Positions 8,111-17,622 are shown, numbered from the stretch's first letter. The stretch: 64,000 bases of DNA from Eubacterium maltosivorans (GCF_002441855.2 NZ_CP029487.1:434001-498000), one strand, 5' to 3'. Made by a program: numbers and translations. The notes: generated by a model from the letters alone, not told the origin.

Positions 8111-8815
8111 ATGAGAAAATTTGTCGAATTTAACGATGTCTATAAACGTTATAAAATGGGCGAGGTGACCATCAACGCTGCCAACGGCATTTCCTTTGGC
8201 ATCGAGGAGGGTGAGTTCGCCATTGTGGTTGGGCCCAGCGGCGCCGGAAAGACAACCGTGCTCAACATACTGGGCGGCATGTCCGGATGTGACGAGGGAC
8301 AGGTGTTTGTGGGCGATAAGGAGGTCTCCTCGCTGAACGCCAGAGAGCTGGCAACCTACAGGCGCTATGATACCGGCTTTGTCTTTCAGTTTTATAACCT
8401 GATCCAGAACCTGACCGCCGTGGAAAATGTCGAGCTGGCGACTCAGATCTGCAAGGACCCTATGGATGCCAGAGAAACCCTGGCGAGTGTGGGGCTTGAG
8501 GATCGTATGGACAACTTTCCATCCCAGCTCTCCGGCGGGGAACAGCAGCGTGTGGCCATCGCGAGAGCGCTGGCAAAGCGGCCAAAGCTGCTGCTCTGTG
8601 ACGAGCCCACTGGTGCCCTGGATTACAGCACCGGTAAAAATATTTTGAAGCTTTTGCAGGATACCTGCCAGCGGGAAAAAATGACGGTTGCCCTCATCAC
8701 CCACAACCAGGCCATCACCCCCATGGCGGACCGGGTTATTAAGATGAAGAACGGCAAGGTTGAGGATATGTACCTGAACGCCGAGCCCATGCCAGTCGAA
8801 TTGATCGAGTGGTAG
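8111..8815 (+). CDS. ABC transporter ATP-binding protein (LolD/MacB type), no permease beside it
   Basis: 234 aa. Walker [10 protein letters not shown] is at residues 41-49, the signature LSGGEQQRV near 140, Walker [13 protein letters not shown] near 160, and the H-loop in ALITHN. The sequence type is that of ATPases working with FtsX/MacB-like permeases for lipid, peptide or drug traffic. Such ATPases are nearly always followed by their permease, but here the next gene is unrelated and a hairpin follows directly. It may be a remnant of a dismantled operon or may serve a permease encoded elsewhere. Confidence 0.9.
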   Translation: MRKFVEFNDVYKRYKMGEVTINAANGISFGIEEGEFAIVVGPSGAGKTTVLNILGGMSGCDEGQVFVGDKEVSSLNARELATYRRYDTGFVFQFYNLIQNLTAVENVELATQICKDPMDARETLASVGLEDRMDNFPSQLSGGEQQRVAIARALAKRPKLLLCDEPTGALDYSTGKNILKLLQDTCQREKMTVALITHNQAITPMADRVIKMKNGKVEDMYLNAEPMPVELIEW

Positions 8816-8841
8816 GGGGATACGTCGTTTCGACGTACCCC
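8815..8841 (+). repeat. Palindromic hairpin with TACGTCG core
   Basis: GGGG-A-TACGTCG-TTT-CGACGTA-CCCC forms a strong hairpin starting in the stop region of the ABC ATPase. The same 7-bp arms occur in the terminator at 10054-10088 and, slightly altered, inside the KilAC gene at 32783-32803, so it is a dispersed element. It lies between two genes of the same direction and may also act as a terminator or processing site. Confidence 0.7.
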
Positions 8842-8854
8842 AATGGAGAGGCTT

Positions 8855-10042
8855 ATGAGTATAGAGACAGAACAAATCCGAAGCCATCGGCTGAGAGCAC
8901 ATCATCTGGATAAAAAACAGCCCATGACAGGCATGACTGCCGCCGCTGGCGCCTGCGGCTTTCAAAATTCACCGCCAGGCGCCTGGGAAACCGCATTGTT
9001 TAACCGGCTGGAGGGCTGCACACTGCAGGCGGCGCAGAACGCCCTGTATCTGGAAAAAAGTTTGATACAGGCCTGGAGCTTTCGCGGCGCGCCTGTGGTT
9101 TTTCCAACAGAGCAAAGCGCAGTCTTTCTGACCGCGCTGAGGGCACAGGAGGGGGAAACGCCGTGGATATACACACGGGGAATCACCGCCGCCCTTGATT
9201 TTTTGCAGATGTCTTTTGAGGATTTACTAAAGCGGACAGAGAAAGCCGCAGAGTGTCTGGACAATCGTGTCATCAAAAGCAAGGAAGCCCTGGACAGAAC
9301 ACTGGCGGAGGTCATTGAGCGCGAACTGCCCGAGGAAAAGCGGGCGCTCTGGCGCGCGCCGTCCATGTACGGCAGCCCTGACCGGCAGACTGTTGGGGGA
9401 GCGGCGGTTTCTTTCCTGCTGCGCCCCTGTTCCTTTGCGTCACTGGTGGTCTTTGGCAAGCGGCAGGGCATCTGCCCAACCTTTACCTCGTTTAAAAACT
9501 GGACAGGCGGCCTGCCGGAGCATACACCGGACGCCGAAAAGACCTTGGTGCGTAAATTTCTGCATTGCTATGGGCCGTCCACGAAGGAGGGCCTGATGGC
9601 CTGGCTGGGCTGTTCCCCGAGACAGGCAAAGCGCCTGTGGCATACCATCTCGGATGAAATGGAACCGGTCACGGCGGGGAAAAAAGCGGCCAGCATATTG
9701 TCGGCGGACCGGGACAGCCTGCTGCGCTCAGAAAAGAGCGGTGACCGGCTGATTCTGCTCGGCCCGCATGATCCTTATCTTGACATTAAGGACAGGCAGG
9801 TTCTTTTAGAGGATAAAGGGCTCCAGAAGCAGGTATGGAAAACCGTCGGCAACCCGGGCGTTGTGCTGAAGGGCGGCCGGGCAGCCGGTATATGGAAAGC
9901 AAAAACACAGAAGGACAAGGTGGAGATTTCAATACGTTTGTTTGAGGCCTTTCGGGCTGCAGAAAAGAAGGCGGTCGAGGAACTGGCCGGAGAATACGCA
10001 GATTTCAGAGGGCTTGGTCTGAGTAGCTTTCATATAGAATAA
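8855..10042 (+). CDS. Winged-helix protein of the AlkZ/HTH_42 family
   Basis: 395 aa from ATG 8855, preceded by GGAGAGG at 8845-8851; an ATG at 8843 overlaps that site. The family contains DNA glycosylases that unhook interstrand crosslinks, such as AlkZ and YcaQ. Visible family features are QAWSFRGAP (region of the catalytic motif), the winged-helix block KFLHCYGPSTKEGLMAWLG, LLGPHDPYLDIKDRQVLL, and NPGVVLKGGRAAGIWK. The QxQ-type catalytic motif cannot be confirmed by eye, so glycosylase activity is uncertain. The gene is bracketed by two hairpins with the same core. Confidence 0.72.
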   Translation: MSIETEQIRSHRLRAHHLDKKQPMTGMTAAAGACGFQNSPPGAWETALFNRLEGCTLQAAQNALYLEKSLIQAWSFRGAPVVFPTEQSAVFLTALRAQEGETPWIYTRGITAALDFLQMSFEDLLKRTEKAAECLDNRVIKSKEALDRTLAEVIERELPEEKRALWRAPSMYGSPDRQTVGGAAVSFLLRPCSFASLVVFGKRQGICPTFTSFKNWTGGLPEHTPDAEKTLVRKFLHCYGPSTKEGLMAWLGCSPRQAKRLWHTISDEMEPVTAGKKAASILSADRDSLLRSEKSGDRLILLGPHDPYLDIKDRQVLLEDKGLQKQVWKTVGNPGVVLKGGRAAGIWKAKTQKDKVEISIRLFEAFRAAEKKAVEELAGEYADFRGLGLSSFHIE

Positions 10043-10053
10043 ACCGGACAGAT

Positions 10054-10088
10054 AAAAGAGGTACGTCGAAACGACGTACCTCTTTTTT
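10054..10088. terminator. Bidirectional terminator between convergent genes
   Basis: A perfect 15-bp stem (10054-10068 with 10072-10086) around an AAA loop has A-tract and T-tract flanks, so it can end transcription of both the AlkZ-like gene and the opposing FadR-type gene. Its core TACGTCG/CGACGTA is the dispersed palindrome also seen at 8815-8841. Confidence 0.88.
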
Positions 10089-10821
10089 AGTCTTCCTCTG
10101 TATTCTTAATGTCGACGGCCCTTTGAACCTCGGTCACAAAATCCTCGATGAAGCTCATATGGGTGAGCATGGCCCGGGCGGCGGCATCGGGGTCATGCTT
10201 ACGGATGCTGGCAACAATGTCGCGGTGCTGTCTGTTGATGGCTGAGGCGCTTACTTCCTCCATGAGGATAAGCGTGCGCATGTCCTTGATCAGCTCCTCA
10301 ATCAGGGTGGAGGCCGAGTTTAAGACATCCTTGATGAGCTTGTTGCGGGAGTAAAGCGCGATGGAATCATGAAGCTTTTTATCCAGCTCGGCACTTTTAG
10401 CTTCATTTGGCTCGCTTTCGATGGCAGCGCAGATTTCCTCCAGCCTCAGGATATCCTCCCTGGTGGCGTGAATGGCAGCCAGCTTGGCCGCCTCGATCTC
10501 CAGGGAACGCCTGAGCTCGTGGATTTCTGTGACCTTGCCGTCGTTCAGCCAGAACATAATGGATAAGGGCTGGGTGAGGGTGTTGTCAAAATCTTCAGTA
10601 ATGAAATTGCCCTCGCCCTGGCGGCAGTGTACCAGGCCGATCATTTCCAGAGCGCGGATGGCCTCCCGCACGGTTGCGCGGGAAACACCCAGCTGTTCGG
10701 ACAGCTGGCGCTCGGAGGGGAGTCGGTCGCCACTCTTTAACTGCTTGGTGACAATGTTATATTTAATCTGCTCTAAAATCTGCAAATATATTTTTTTCTG
10801 TGGTATTTCAGTATACATCAT
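10087..10821 (-). CDS. lctA: FadR-type GntR regulator of lactate utilisation (LctA/LldR-like)
   Basis: 244 aa. An N-terminal winged helix (residues ~10-75, with LKSGDRLPSERQLSEQLGVSRATVREAIRALEMIGL) is followed by an all-helical FCD ligand domain (~100-230). It is divergent from lctB, the arrangement of the lactate regulator and lctBCD in Acetobacterium woodii. The perfect palindrome at 11030-11048 has the TGGT-N3-ACCA core preferred by FadR/LldR proteins. It probably represses the lct operon until lactate is present. Two adjacent ATG codons (10821 and 10818) could both start it; AGGAG lies just upstream. Confidence 0.9.
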   Translation of the reverse strand: MMYTEIPQKKIYLQILEQIKYNIVTKQLKSGDRLPSERQLSEQLGVSRATVREAIRALEMIGLVHCRQGEGNFITEDFDNTLTQPLSIMFWLNDGKVTEIHELRRSLEIEAAKLAAIHATREDILRLEEICAAIESEPNEAKSAELDKKLHDSIALYSRNKLIKDVLNSASTLIEELIKDMRTLILMEEVSASAINRQHRDIVASIRKHDPDAAARAMLTHMSFIEDFVTEVQRAVDIKNTEED

Positions 10822-10845
10822 TCATTCTCCTAAGTTTATCAATTA

Positions 10846-10874
10846 ATTTTATCACAGGAGAACTTATTTTACAA
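10846..10874 (-). promoter_or_regulatory. Possible promoter of the FadR-type gene
   Basis: On the minus strand TTGTAA is followed after 17 bases by TAAAAT, about 25 bases before the start codon. The -35 box is a partial match. Confidence 0.5.
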
Positions 10875-10990
10875 ATAATAAAAGAAAATAAAAATGCCTG
10901 AAAACGGCTAAATCATGCGGATTTTTGTGATTTTATTTCGTAAAAACAAAAGATTGTTAAAAAATAAACATGAAAACGAGTAAAAAATCC

Positions 10991-11019
10991 TTGACATTCC
11001 TTTACAAAGATTCTATAAT
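10991..11019 (+). promoter_or_regulatory. Sigma-A promoter of the lct operon
   Basis: Perfect TTGACA, 17-base spacer, perfect TATAAT. The operator at 11030-11048 begins 11 bases after the -10 box, where a bound repressor would block initiation or early elongation. Confidence 0.92.
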
Positions 11020-11029
11020 GAAATCAACT

Positions 11030-11048
11030 TAAGTGGTCAGACCACTTA
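11030..11048 (+). promoter_or_regulatory. FadR/LldR-type operator
   Basis: TAAGTGGT-CAG-ACCACTTA is a 19-bp inverted repeat with 8-bp arms. It contains the TGGTCxGACCA core known for LldR-like members of the FadR subfamily. No second copy was noticed in the intergenic region, so autoregulation of the divergent gene is not evident. Confidence 0.85.
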
Positions 11049-11086
11049 CCATTGAAAGTTTAAAAAGGAGTAATTAAGGAGTCATT

Positions 11087-11878
11087 ATGAAAACTTTAGT
11101 GTGTATTAAACAGGTACCGGGTACTTCCAATGTCGAAGTCGATCCGGAAACAGGTGTATTAATCCGTGATGGTATTGAATCAAAAATGAATCCCTATGAT
11201 TTGTACGCTTTGGAAACAGCGCTACGTCTGCGTGAAGACCTTGGGGGGACAATCACCACATTGTCTATGGGGCCCATGCAGACAAAGGAAGTGATTTATG
11301 AATCCTTCTACATGGGCGCCGATGACGGCTGTCTTTTGTCAGACCGTAAATTTGGCGGCGCCGATGTGGTAGCCACCAGCTATACACTGGCTCAGGGAGC
11401 CAAGAAGCTGGGCGATTTTGACCTGATCATCTGCGGTAAGCAGACAACCGACGGCGACACCGCACAGGTTGGCCCGGAAATGGCTGAGTTTTTGAGCATT
11501 CCACATGTTACAAACGTTGGTAAAATACTGCAGGCCGATGAAAAGGGCCTGACGGTTCAGATGAACATGGAGGACACAGTTGAAATCCAGCATGTGCCTT
11601 ATCCCTGCCTGATCACCGTTGACAAAGACATTTATACACCAAGACTGCCCTCCTACAAGCGCAAACTTGACCTTGAAAAAACACAGGAAATTAAGGTTCT
11701 GACCCTTAAAGACATGTATGACACCGATGAAAAGAACTATGGCTTGAACGGCTCCGCCACACAGGTCGAACGGATTTTTCCACCGGAAAGCAATGTGGAA
11801 AAAACCACCTATGAGGGCAGCGGAAAAGAAGTTGCCCAGGCGCTGTACGGCATTTTGGCTGAAAAGAAATATGTATAA
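11087..11878 (+). CDS. lctB: Electron-transferring flavoprotein beta subunit of bifurcating lactate dehydrogenase
   Basis: 263 aa, ETF beta family: [22 protein letters not shown] at the start, [22 protein letters not shown] and the [25 protein letters not shown] loop. With LctC and LctD it forms the complex described in Acetobacterium woodii, in which lactate oxidation by NAD+ is driven by concurrent reduced-ferredoxin oxidation (electron confurcation). EtfB supplies the bifurcating FAD and NAD site. First gene of the operon; a strong AGGAGT site lies upstream and lctC follows after 15 bases. Confidence 0.95.
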   Translation: MKTLVCIKQVPGTSNVEVDPETGVLIRDGIESKMNPYDLYALETALRLREDLGGTITTLSMGPMQTKEVIYESFYMGADDGCLLSDRKFGGADVVATSYTLAQGAKKLGDFDLIICGKQTTDGDTAQVGPEMAEFLSIPHVTNVGKILQADEKGLTVQMNMEDTVEIQHVPYPCLITVDKDIYTPRLPSYKRKLDLEKTQEIKVLTLKDMYDTDEKNYGLNGSATQVERIFPPESNVEKTTYEGSGKEVAQALYGILAEKKYV

Positions 11879-11893
11879 AAGGGGAGAGATAAA

Positions 11894-13117
11894 ATGGCTG
11901 GAATTAAAGTAATCAATGAAAACTGCGGACAGGAGATCTTCGATCAGTTTAATGAAATTTGTCCGTTCGGGGCCTTTACTTTTGAAAATGATAAGATGGA
12001 AGTAACCGCTGCCTGTAAGATGTGCAAGCTGTGCCTGAAAAAAGGCCCTGAAGGCTATGTAGAACTGGAAGAGGATGAAAAGGAAGCGGTTGACAAGAGC
12101 AAATACCGCGGCGTTACCGTCTATGTAGACCATGTGGAAGGGAAGATCCATCCGGTAACACTCGAACTGATCGGAAAGGCAAAGGAGCTGGCTTCCGTCA
12201 TCGATCACCCGGTATATGCCCTGTTCATCGGCCACAACATTGGTGACAAGGCCAAAGAACTGCTGCACTACGGCGTCGATAAGGTTTTTGTCTATGACGA
12301 CGCCCGCCTGGCGCATTTCTCCATCGAGCCTTATACTAACGCCTTTGAAGACTTTATCCGCAAGGAAAACCCATCCTCGATCCTGGTGGGTGCGACCAAC
12401 GTGGGCCGTTCGCTGGCACCGCGTGTGGCGGCTCGCTTCCGCACCGGCTTAACTGCAGACTGCACCATCCTGGAAATGAAGGAAAACACCGATTTAGTCC
12501 AGATTCGTCCGGCTTTTGGTGGGAACATCATGGCTCAGATCGTCACTGAAAACAACCGCCCGCAGTTCTGCACAGTGCGCTACAAGATTTTTTCAGCGCC
12601 GGAACGTTCTGAAGAGGCCAAGGGTGAGATTGTGAATATGAAATTAGAAGAAAAACGTTTTGCCTCCGCCATCGAGGTTCTTGAAATCATTAAGAAGGAA
12701 AAAGGCTTTGACATTTCTGAGGCCGATGTCATCGTTGCGGTTGGCCGTGGGGTCAAGAGTGAAAAAGACCTGCCAATGGTCCAGGAATTCGCAGACGCCA
12801 TCGGCGCGAAAATGGCCTGTACCCGCCCGAATATCGAAAATGGCTGGTTCGACCCGCGTCTGCAGATTGGCCTGAGCGGGCGTACGGTTAAGCCTAAGCT
12901 GATCATCGCTGTGGGTGTGTCCGGCTCAGTCCAGTTCGCCGCTGGTATGCAGAACTCCGAATACATTGTGGCCATTAATAATGATAAGAACGCATCCATC
13001 TTTAACATTGCCCACTGTGGTATTGTTGGGGATTTGTACGAAGTCATCCCTGAGCTGATGGAAGAAATACGAAACAATAAAAATGTGAACGAAACCCTGG
13101 AAAGTGAGGCTGTATAA
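11894..13117 (+). CDS. lctC: ETF alpha subunit with N-terminal ferredoxin-like domain
   Basis: 407 aa, longer than plain EtfA. The first ~60 residues hold C11, C23-P and the C41xxC44xxC47 cluster motif, i.e. one [4Fe-4S] ferredoxin-type module that can take electrons from ferredoxin. The rest is Etf[26 protein letters not shown] and the FAD-binding [11 protein letters not shown]...[23 protein letters not shown]. This architecture is that of LctC in Acetobacterium and supports electron confurcation rather than simple lactate oxidation. Its stop is 2 bases from the lctD start. Confidence 0.95.
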   Translation: MAGIKVINENCGQEIFDQFNEICPFGAFTFENDKMEVTAACKMCKLCLKKGPEGYVELEEDEKEAVDKSKYRGVTVYVDHVEGKIHPVTLELIGKAKELASVIDHPVYALFIGHNIGDKAKELLHYGVDKVFVYDDARLAHFSIEPYTNAFEDFIRKENPSSILVGATNVGRSLAPRVAARFRTGLTADCTILEMKENTDLVQIRPAFGGNIMAQIVTENNRPQFCTVRYKIFSAPERSEEAKGEIVNMKLEEKRFASAIEVLEIIKKEKGFDISEADVIVAVGRGVKSEKDLPMVQEFADAIGAKMACTRPNIENGWFDPRLQIGLSGRTVKPKLIIAVGVSGSVQFAAGMQNSEYIVAINNDKNASIFNIAHCGIVGDLYEVIPELMEEIRNNKNVNETLESEAV

Positions 13118-13119
13118 CC

Positions 13120-14520
13120 ATGGATTACAAAAAAGTTGATGAAAAGGACGTTGAATATTTAAGAACCCTGGTGGATGCGGACCGCATCCTGGTAGGGGAT
13201 GAAATCTCTGAGGATTACAGCCATGACGAGCTGGGCACTGTTGCTAATTATCCGGAAGTGCTGATGCGCGTGCTCTCCACCGAGGAGGTTTCCGCCATCA
13301 TGAAATATGCCTATGAACAGAACATTCCTGTGGTGGTCAGAGGCTCGGGCACTGGTCTGGTGGGCGCATGCGTGCCCATCTATGGCGGCATCATGCTGGA
13401 AACCACACTGATGAACAATATCCTTGAGCTGGATACAGAAAACCTGACAGTGACCGTGGAACCCGGCGTGCTGCTCATGGAGCTTTCCAAATTTGTGGAA
13501 GAAAACGACCTGTTCTACCCACCGGACCCAGGTGAAAAATCAGCGACCATCGCGGGCAATATCTCCACCAACGCTGGCGGTATGCGCGCGGTAAAATACG
13601 GCGTCACCCGTGACTATGTCCGCGGTCTTACCGTGGTCATGCCAAATGGGGAAGTGCTGGAGCTTGGCGGAAAGATCGTTAAAAACAGCTCCGGCTACAG
13701 CCTAAAGGATCTGGTCATCGGCTCGGAGGGAACTCTGTGCGTGATTACAAAGGCTGTACTTAAGCTGCTGCCCCTGCCTAAAAAAACCCTGAGCCTTCTG
13801 GTGCCTTTCGATACCTTTACAGAAGCGGCTGCCGTGGTGCCAAAGATCATCAAATCCAAAGCCATCCCGACAGCCATTGAGTTTATGGAACGCCAGACCA
13901 TCCTCTTTGCCGAAGATTTCTTAGGTAAGAAATTCCCGGATACCAAGAGCAATGCCTACATCCTGCTCACTTTTGACGGCAACACCAAAGAACAGGTGGA
14001 AGCAGAGTATGAAGTGGTGGCAGACCTCTGTCTGAGTGAGGGGGCAAAGGATGTGTATATTGTCGATACTGACGAGCGTAAGGACTCTGTCTGGAGCGCC
14101 CGCGGCGCTTTCCTGGAAGCCATCAAGGCATCTACCACTGAAATGGACGAATGTGACGTGGTGGTCCCGAGAAACCGTGTGGCAGAATTCATCAACTACA
14201 CCCACGACCTTGAAAAGGAACTGAACATCCGAATCCCGAGCTTTGGCCATGCCGGCGACGGCAACCTGCACCTTTACATCTGCCGTGATGAGCTGGGTGA
14301 AAAGGAATGGGAAGAAATGCTGGACACCGCCATGGATAAGCTTTACGCCAAATCCCTTGAGTTTGACGGGCTGGTTTCCGGCGAGCACGGCATCGGCTAT
14401 GCCAAACGAAAATACCTCTTTAACGACTATGGCGAATATGAAATGGGTCTGATGGACGGCATCAAGCATGCTTTTGACCCGAAGAATATTCTGAACCCTA
14501 AAAAAGTCTGCCAGATGTAA
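13120..14520 (+). CDS. lctD: FAD-linked lactate dehydrogenase subunit (GlcD/Dld type)
   Basis: 466 aa. The N-terminal PCMH FAD domain includes [15 protein letters not shown] near residue 70 and [21 protein letters not shown]. The C-terminal FAD-oxidase domain carries [11 protein letters not shown] near residue 376 and [11 protein letters not shown] near 420, with metal/substrate-ligand histidines. It oxidises lactate to pyruvate and passes electrons to the LctBC flavoprotein. Neither the enantiomer used nor a lactate racemase is evident here. Tight coupling: 2 bases after lctC, 6 bases before the permease. Confidence 0.95.
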   Translation: MDYKKVDEKDVEYLRTLVDADRILVGDEISEDYSHDELGTVANYPEVLMRVLSTEEVSAIMKYAYEQNIPVVVRGSGTGLVGACVPIYGGIMLETTLMNNILELDTENLTVTVEPGVLLMELSKFVEENDLFYPPDPGEKSATIAGNISTNAGGMRAVKYGVTRDYVRGLTVVMPNGEVLELGGKIVKNSSGYSLKDLVIGSEGTLCVITKAVLKLLPLPKKTLSLLVPFDTFTEAAAVVPKIIKSKAIPTAIEFMERQTILFAEDFLGKKFPDTKSNAYILLTFDGNTKEQVEAEYEVVADLCLSEGAKDVYIVDTDERKDSVWSARGAFLEAIKASTTEMDECDVVVPRNRVAEFINYTHDLEKELNIRIPSFGHAGDGNLHLYICRDELGEKEWEEMLDTAMDKLYAKSLEFDGLVSGEHGIGYAKRKYLFNDYGEYEMGLMDGIKHAFDPKNILNPKKVCQM

Positions 14521-14526
14521 GGGGGT

Positions 14527-16059
14527 ATGGAGATGGACAACATTTATGTTCTTTTCATATTGGCGCTCATCCCCATCATTTGGTTGATTGTTTCACTGGG
14601 TGTGATGAAAATACCAGGGCATAAGGCCTGCCCCGTGGCCCTGGTGATCACCCTGGTTCTCAGTATACTGGTCTGGAAAATGCCAGCGCTTGACAGCTTT
14701 ACCGGTGCCCTTGAGGGCATTGTCATGGGGCTTTGGCCCATTGTCTACATCATCATCGCGGCGGTGTTTACCTACAACCTTACCACTTATTCGGGCAGCA
14801 TGGAAACCATTAAAAACATGATGACTGGCGTGTCCTCAGATAAACGCATCCTCGTACTCATACTGGCCTGGGGCTTCGGCGGCTTTCTGGAAGCCATCGC
14901 GGGTTTTGGTACCGCGGTGGCCATCCCGGCTGGCATCATGGCCTCTCTCGGCTTTAATCCCATCTCGGCAGCGGTCATGTGCCTGATCGCGAACACCACG
15001 CCGACAGCCTTTGGGGCCATTGGCCTGCCCGTCACCACGCTGGCCCAGGTAACGGACCTGAATGTAATGCAGCTGTCCTATACGGTTTCCATCCAGCTTT
15101 TTGTGCTCATTCTCATTATTCCGTTTGTACTGGTCATGCTTACTGGCGGGGGATTCAAGGCCATTAAGGGTGTGTTTGGCATCACTTTAATCTCTGGGCT
15201 GGCCTTTGCCATTCCTCAGATTTTTGTGGCGAAGTTCCTTGGAGCAGAGCTTCCCGCCATTGTGGGGTCACTGATCTGTATGGGCGTGACCGTTCTGGTC
15301 GCCAAGAAGTTTTATAACAAGGAGGAAGCTGCCGGGGCTGTGAAGGTCCCCCTGAAAACTGCCTTCATGGCCTGGCTGCCCTTCATTCTGGTTTTTATTT
15401 TTATCATCCTCTGCTCATCGCTGTTCCCGTTTATCAGTGAGCCGCTGGGCAGCATCAAAACCTCAATTCCCATTTATACCGGAGAGGGCGCGAAGCCCTA
15501 CACCTTTGCGTGGATCGCCTGTCCGGGAACCCTGATCATCCTTGCCACCTACCTGGGCGGGCTGCTGCAGGGGCTGAAGTTCAGAGAAATTTCTGTTGTG
15601 TTTGGTAAAACCATCAAACAGATGGGAAAAACAGCGATCACAGTTTGTTCCATTGTAGGCCTGGCCAAGGTTATGGGCTACAGCGGAATGATCACTTCCA
15701 TCGCCATGGTACTGGTGGCCGTTACAGGCGGCTTTTATCCCCTTATCGCGCCCATCATCGGTGCGCTCGGTACCTTTGTGACAGGAAGCGATACCTCGGC
15801 CAACGTCCTTTTTGGCGAGCTGCAGGTACAGGCGGCTGGCTCCATCGGGGCAGACCCCTTCTGGATCGCGGCAGCCAATATGGCTGGCGCTACAGCCGGA
15901 AAAATGATTTCACCCCAGAGTATCGCTGTTGCGACAGCGGCCACTGGGTTAATTGGTCAGGAAGGCAAGATCCTAACCTCGACCATGAAATTCTGCGCGG
16001 TGTATGTCGTGATTATCGGCATCGTAGTATTCTTCGGAGGCCCGCTTTTAGGCTTCTGA
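14527..16059 (+). CDS. lctP: L-lactate permease (LctP family)
   Basis: 510 aa with 12 or more hydrophobic segments. Family hallmarks include WGFGGFLEAIAGFGTAVAIPAGIMASLGFNP, NTTPTAFGAIGLPVTTLAQV, and near the C-terminus GTFVTGSDTSANVLFGELQ. It imports lactate, probably with protons, for the LctBCD complex. Last gene of the operon; an ATG at 14527 or 14533 could be used, both behind AAGGGGG. The corresponding Acetobacterium operon continues with a lactate racemase (lctF), which is absent here. Confidence 0.95.
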   Translation: MEMDNIYVLFILALIPIIWLIVSLGVMKIPGHKACPVALVITLVLSILVWKMPALDSFTGALEGIVMGLWPIVYIIIAAVFTYNLTTYSGSMETIKNMMTGVSSDKRILVLILAWGFGGFLEAIAGFGTAVAIPAGIMASLGFNPISAAVMCLIANTTPTAFGAIGLPVTTLAQVTDLNVMQLSYTVSIQLFVLILIIPFVLVMLTGGGFKAIKGVFGITLISGLAFAIPQIFVAKFLGAELPAIVGSLICMGVTVLVAKKFYNKEEAAGAVKVPLKTAFMAWLPFILVFIFIILCSSLFPFISEPLGSIKTSIPIYTGEGAKPYTFAWIACPGTLIILATYLGGLLQGLKFREISVVFGKTIKQMGKTAITVCSIVGLAKVMGYSGMITSIAMVLVAVTGGFYPLIAPIIGALGTFVTGSDTSANVLFGELQVQAAGSIGADPFWIAAANMAGATAGKMISPQSIAVATAATGLIGQEGKILTSTMKFCAVYVVIIGIVVFFGGPLLGF

Positions 16060-16089
16060 TAAAATCGTATGACAAATTTTACCTGAGAG

Positions 16090-16130
16090 AAGGAACCGCC
16101 CAGCGCAACGGACGGTTCCTTTTCTTTTTA
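16090..16130 (+). terminator. Terminator of the lct operon
   Basis: 9-bp stem AAGGAACCG/CGGTTCCTT with a 14-base loop followed by a T-rich tract, 31 bases after lctP. Confidence 0.85.
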
Positions 16131-16232
16131 TGTGTTTTTTACGCGGCGTCCCTGCTTTTTAATCCCATCTTTACAGAAAAGAACCTATAATAAGAGACAA
16201 CAAAAATCTTATCAAAGTGAGGAAGTATCAAG

Positions 16233-16610
16233 TTGAAAACAAGCGTAAAGAAAACTGCTGTCATTGTGGGATGCAGCCAAATGGGCGCCCGCCTGGCAAT
16301 GTCTTTATCGAATAAGGGCTATAAGGTTGTGATCATGGACAAGGATTATCACGCCTTTGAAAGGATCGACCGGCATTTTCTGGGAACTGAGTTCCTTGGT
16401 GATGGACAGGATTTGACAGCACTTCGTTCTTTAGGGGTTGACAATATCAAGCTTTTCGTGGCAGCGACCGGAAACGATGCCGATAACCTTACCCTGTCAC
16501 GCAAGGCTGAAAAGCTTTATCACCTGAGCCGCGTCTACGCGAGGCTGAGCGGAAGCCGCAGCCGTGAACAGCTGAAACGCTGTGCCACAGATCATGCTCC
16601 GGCAGTATAG
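16233..16610 (+). CDS. RCK-N (TrkA-N) domain protein, short
   Basis: 125 aa from TTG 16233 (GTGAGGAAG upstream). The Rossmann motif AVIVGCSQMGARLAMSLSNKGYKVVIMD binds NAD(H), and DGQDLTALRSLGVDNIKLFVAATGNDADNL is typical of KtrA/TrkA potassium-channel regulators. Homologues have about 220 residues with a C-terminal RCK-C domain. Here the reading ends soon after RVYARL with an atypical serine/arginine-rich tail, so it may be truncated or frameshifted. No KtrB/TrkH channel gene is adjacent. Confidence 0.7.
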   Translation: MKTSVKKTAVIVGCSQMGARLAMSLSNKGYKVVIMDKDYHAFERIDRHFLGTEFLGDGQDLTALRSLGVDNIKLFVAATGNDADNLTLSRKAEKLYHLSRVYARLSGSRSREQLKRCATDHAPAV

Positions 16611-16636
16611 CCCGCTGGAGGATAAGAGAAAAAAAC

Positions 16637-17593
16637 ATGAAAACTAAGATTTTTAAAGGTGTGGCCACCGCGCTGGTGACCCCGATGAAGCCCGACGGGT
16701 CCATTTCTTACGACACCCTGTCGGGACTGATCGACTACCAGCTGAAGCATCACGCCGACGCGGTGGTTATCGGCGGCACCACAGGCGAGTCAGCATCGCT
16801 TTCGGAAAAGGAACTGCTTGAGCTGACAGCGTTTGCCGTTAAGGCTGTGAGAGGGCATGTCCCTGTCATTGCTAATATGGGCAGCAACAATACCGCTCAC
16901 AGCGCAGAGTTGGCCGGCAAAATGGAAAAGCTTGGGGCTGACGCCCTGCTTTCAGTAACACCCTACTATAACAAGGCGTCACAACAGGGACTGTATGAGC
17001 ATTTTAAGGCAGGGGCAGCGGCTACTGGACTGCCCATTATTCTGTATAATGTACCCTCCCGCACTGGGGTCAATATCGCTGTGGATACCTATAAGCGTTT
17101 GTCTGAGATCGACAATATTGCAGCGGTTAAGGAGGCCAGTGGCAATTTCAGCCAGATGGCGCAGATTGCCGCCGAATGCGGTGATGCGCTGAGCATTTAC
17201 TCGGGCAATGACGACCAGATCGTTCCAGCGTTGGCACTGGGGGCAGAGGGTGTCATCTCGGTGCTGTCCAACCTGATTCCCGGGCAGATCCACCAAATCT
17301 GCGCCAGCTATTTTGAGGGTAACATAGGCAAAAGCCGTTATTTCCAGCTTTACTATCTGGAGTTGGCAGAGGCGCTGTTTTCAGACATCAACCCCATTCC
17401 TGTTAAGCAGGCCCTCAATGATATGGGATTGAACGTGGGAAGCTGCCGCCTGCCACTGTGCGATATGGCCCCTGTCGAGGCGGCCAGGCTGCTAAAGTGC
17501 TTACAGAAGTATGGGCTCTGCCATTTTTCAGAGAAGCCTGAGGAAAAGCAGTTCCATGCAAAGCGGCAGTTATCTCTGATATCAGGAGTGTAG
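16637..17593 (+). CDS. dapA: 4-hydroxy-tetrahydrodipicolinate synthase
   Basis: 318 aa class I aldolase. GGTTGESASLSEKE carries the substrate-binding TTGE, LYNVPSRTGVN has the catalytic Tyr and the arginine typical of DapA rather than sialic acid lyase, and AAVKEASGN holds the Schiff-base lysine. It condenses pyruvate with aspartate semialdehyde in lysine and peptidoglycan synthesis. The C-terminal ~25 residues extend beyond the usual ~292-residue length. No other lysine gene is nearby, so its role could be a catabolic DapA-like aldolase; the motif evidence favours DapA. Confidence 0.88.
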   Translation: MKTKIFKGVATALVTPMKPDGSISYDTLSGLIDYQLKHHADAVVIGGTTGESASLSEKELLELTAFAVKAVRGHVPVIANMGSNNTAHSAELAGKMEKLGADALLSVTPYYNKASQQGLYEHFKAGAAATGLPIILYNVPSRTGVNIAVDTYKRLSEIDNIAAVKEASGNFSQMAQIAAECGDALSIYSGNDDQIVPALALGAEGVISVLSNLIPGQIHQICASYFEGNIGKSRYFQLYYLELAEALFSDINPIPVKQALNDMGLNVGSCRLPLCDMAPVEAARLLKCLQKYGLCHFSEKPEEKQFHAKRQLSLISGV

Positions 17594-17622
17594 GGAAGAA
17601 CACAAAAAATAAGATAAAAAAT

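Noticed and set aside
8108-8965. Long open frame on the minus strand (285 codons)
   Set aside because: It is antisense to the ABC ATPase with its Walker motifs and has no family similarity or ribosome binding site; the same applies to 972-1688, 11339-12316, 13921-14469 and other long minus-strand frames.
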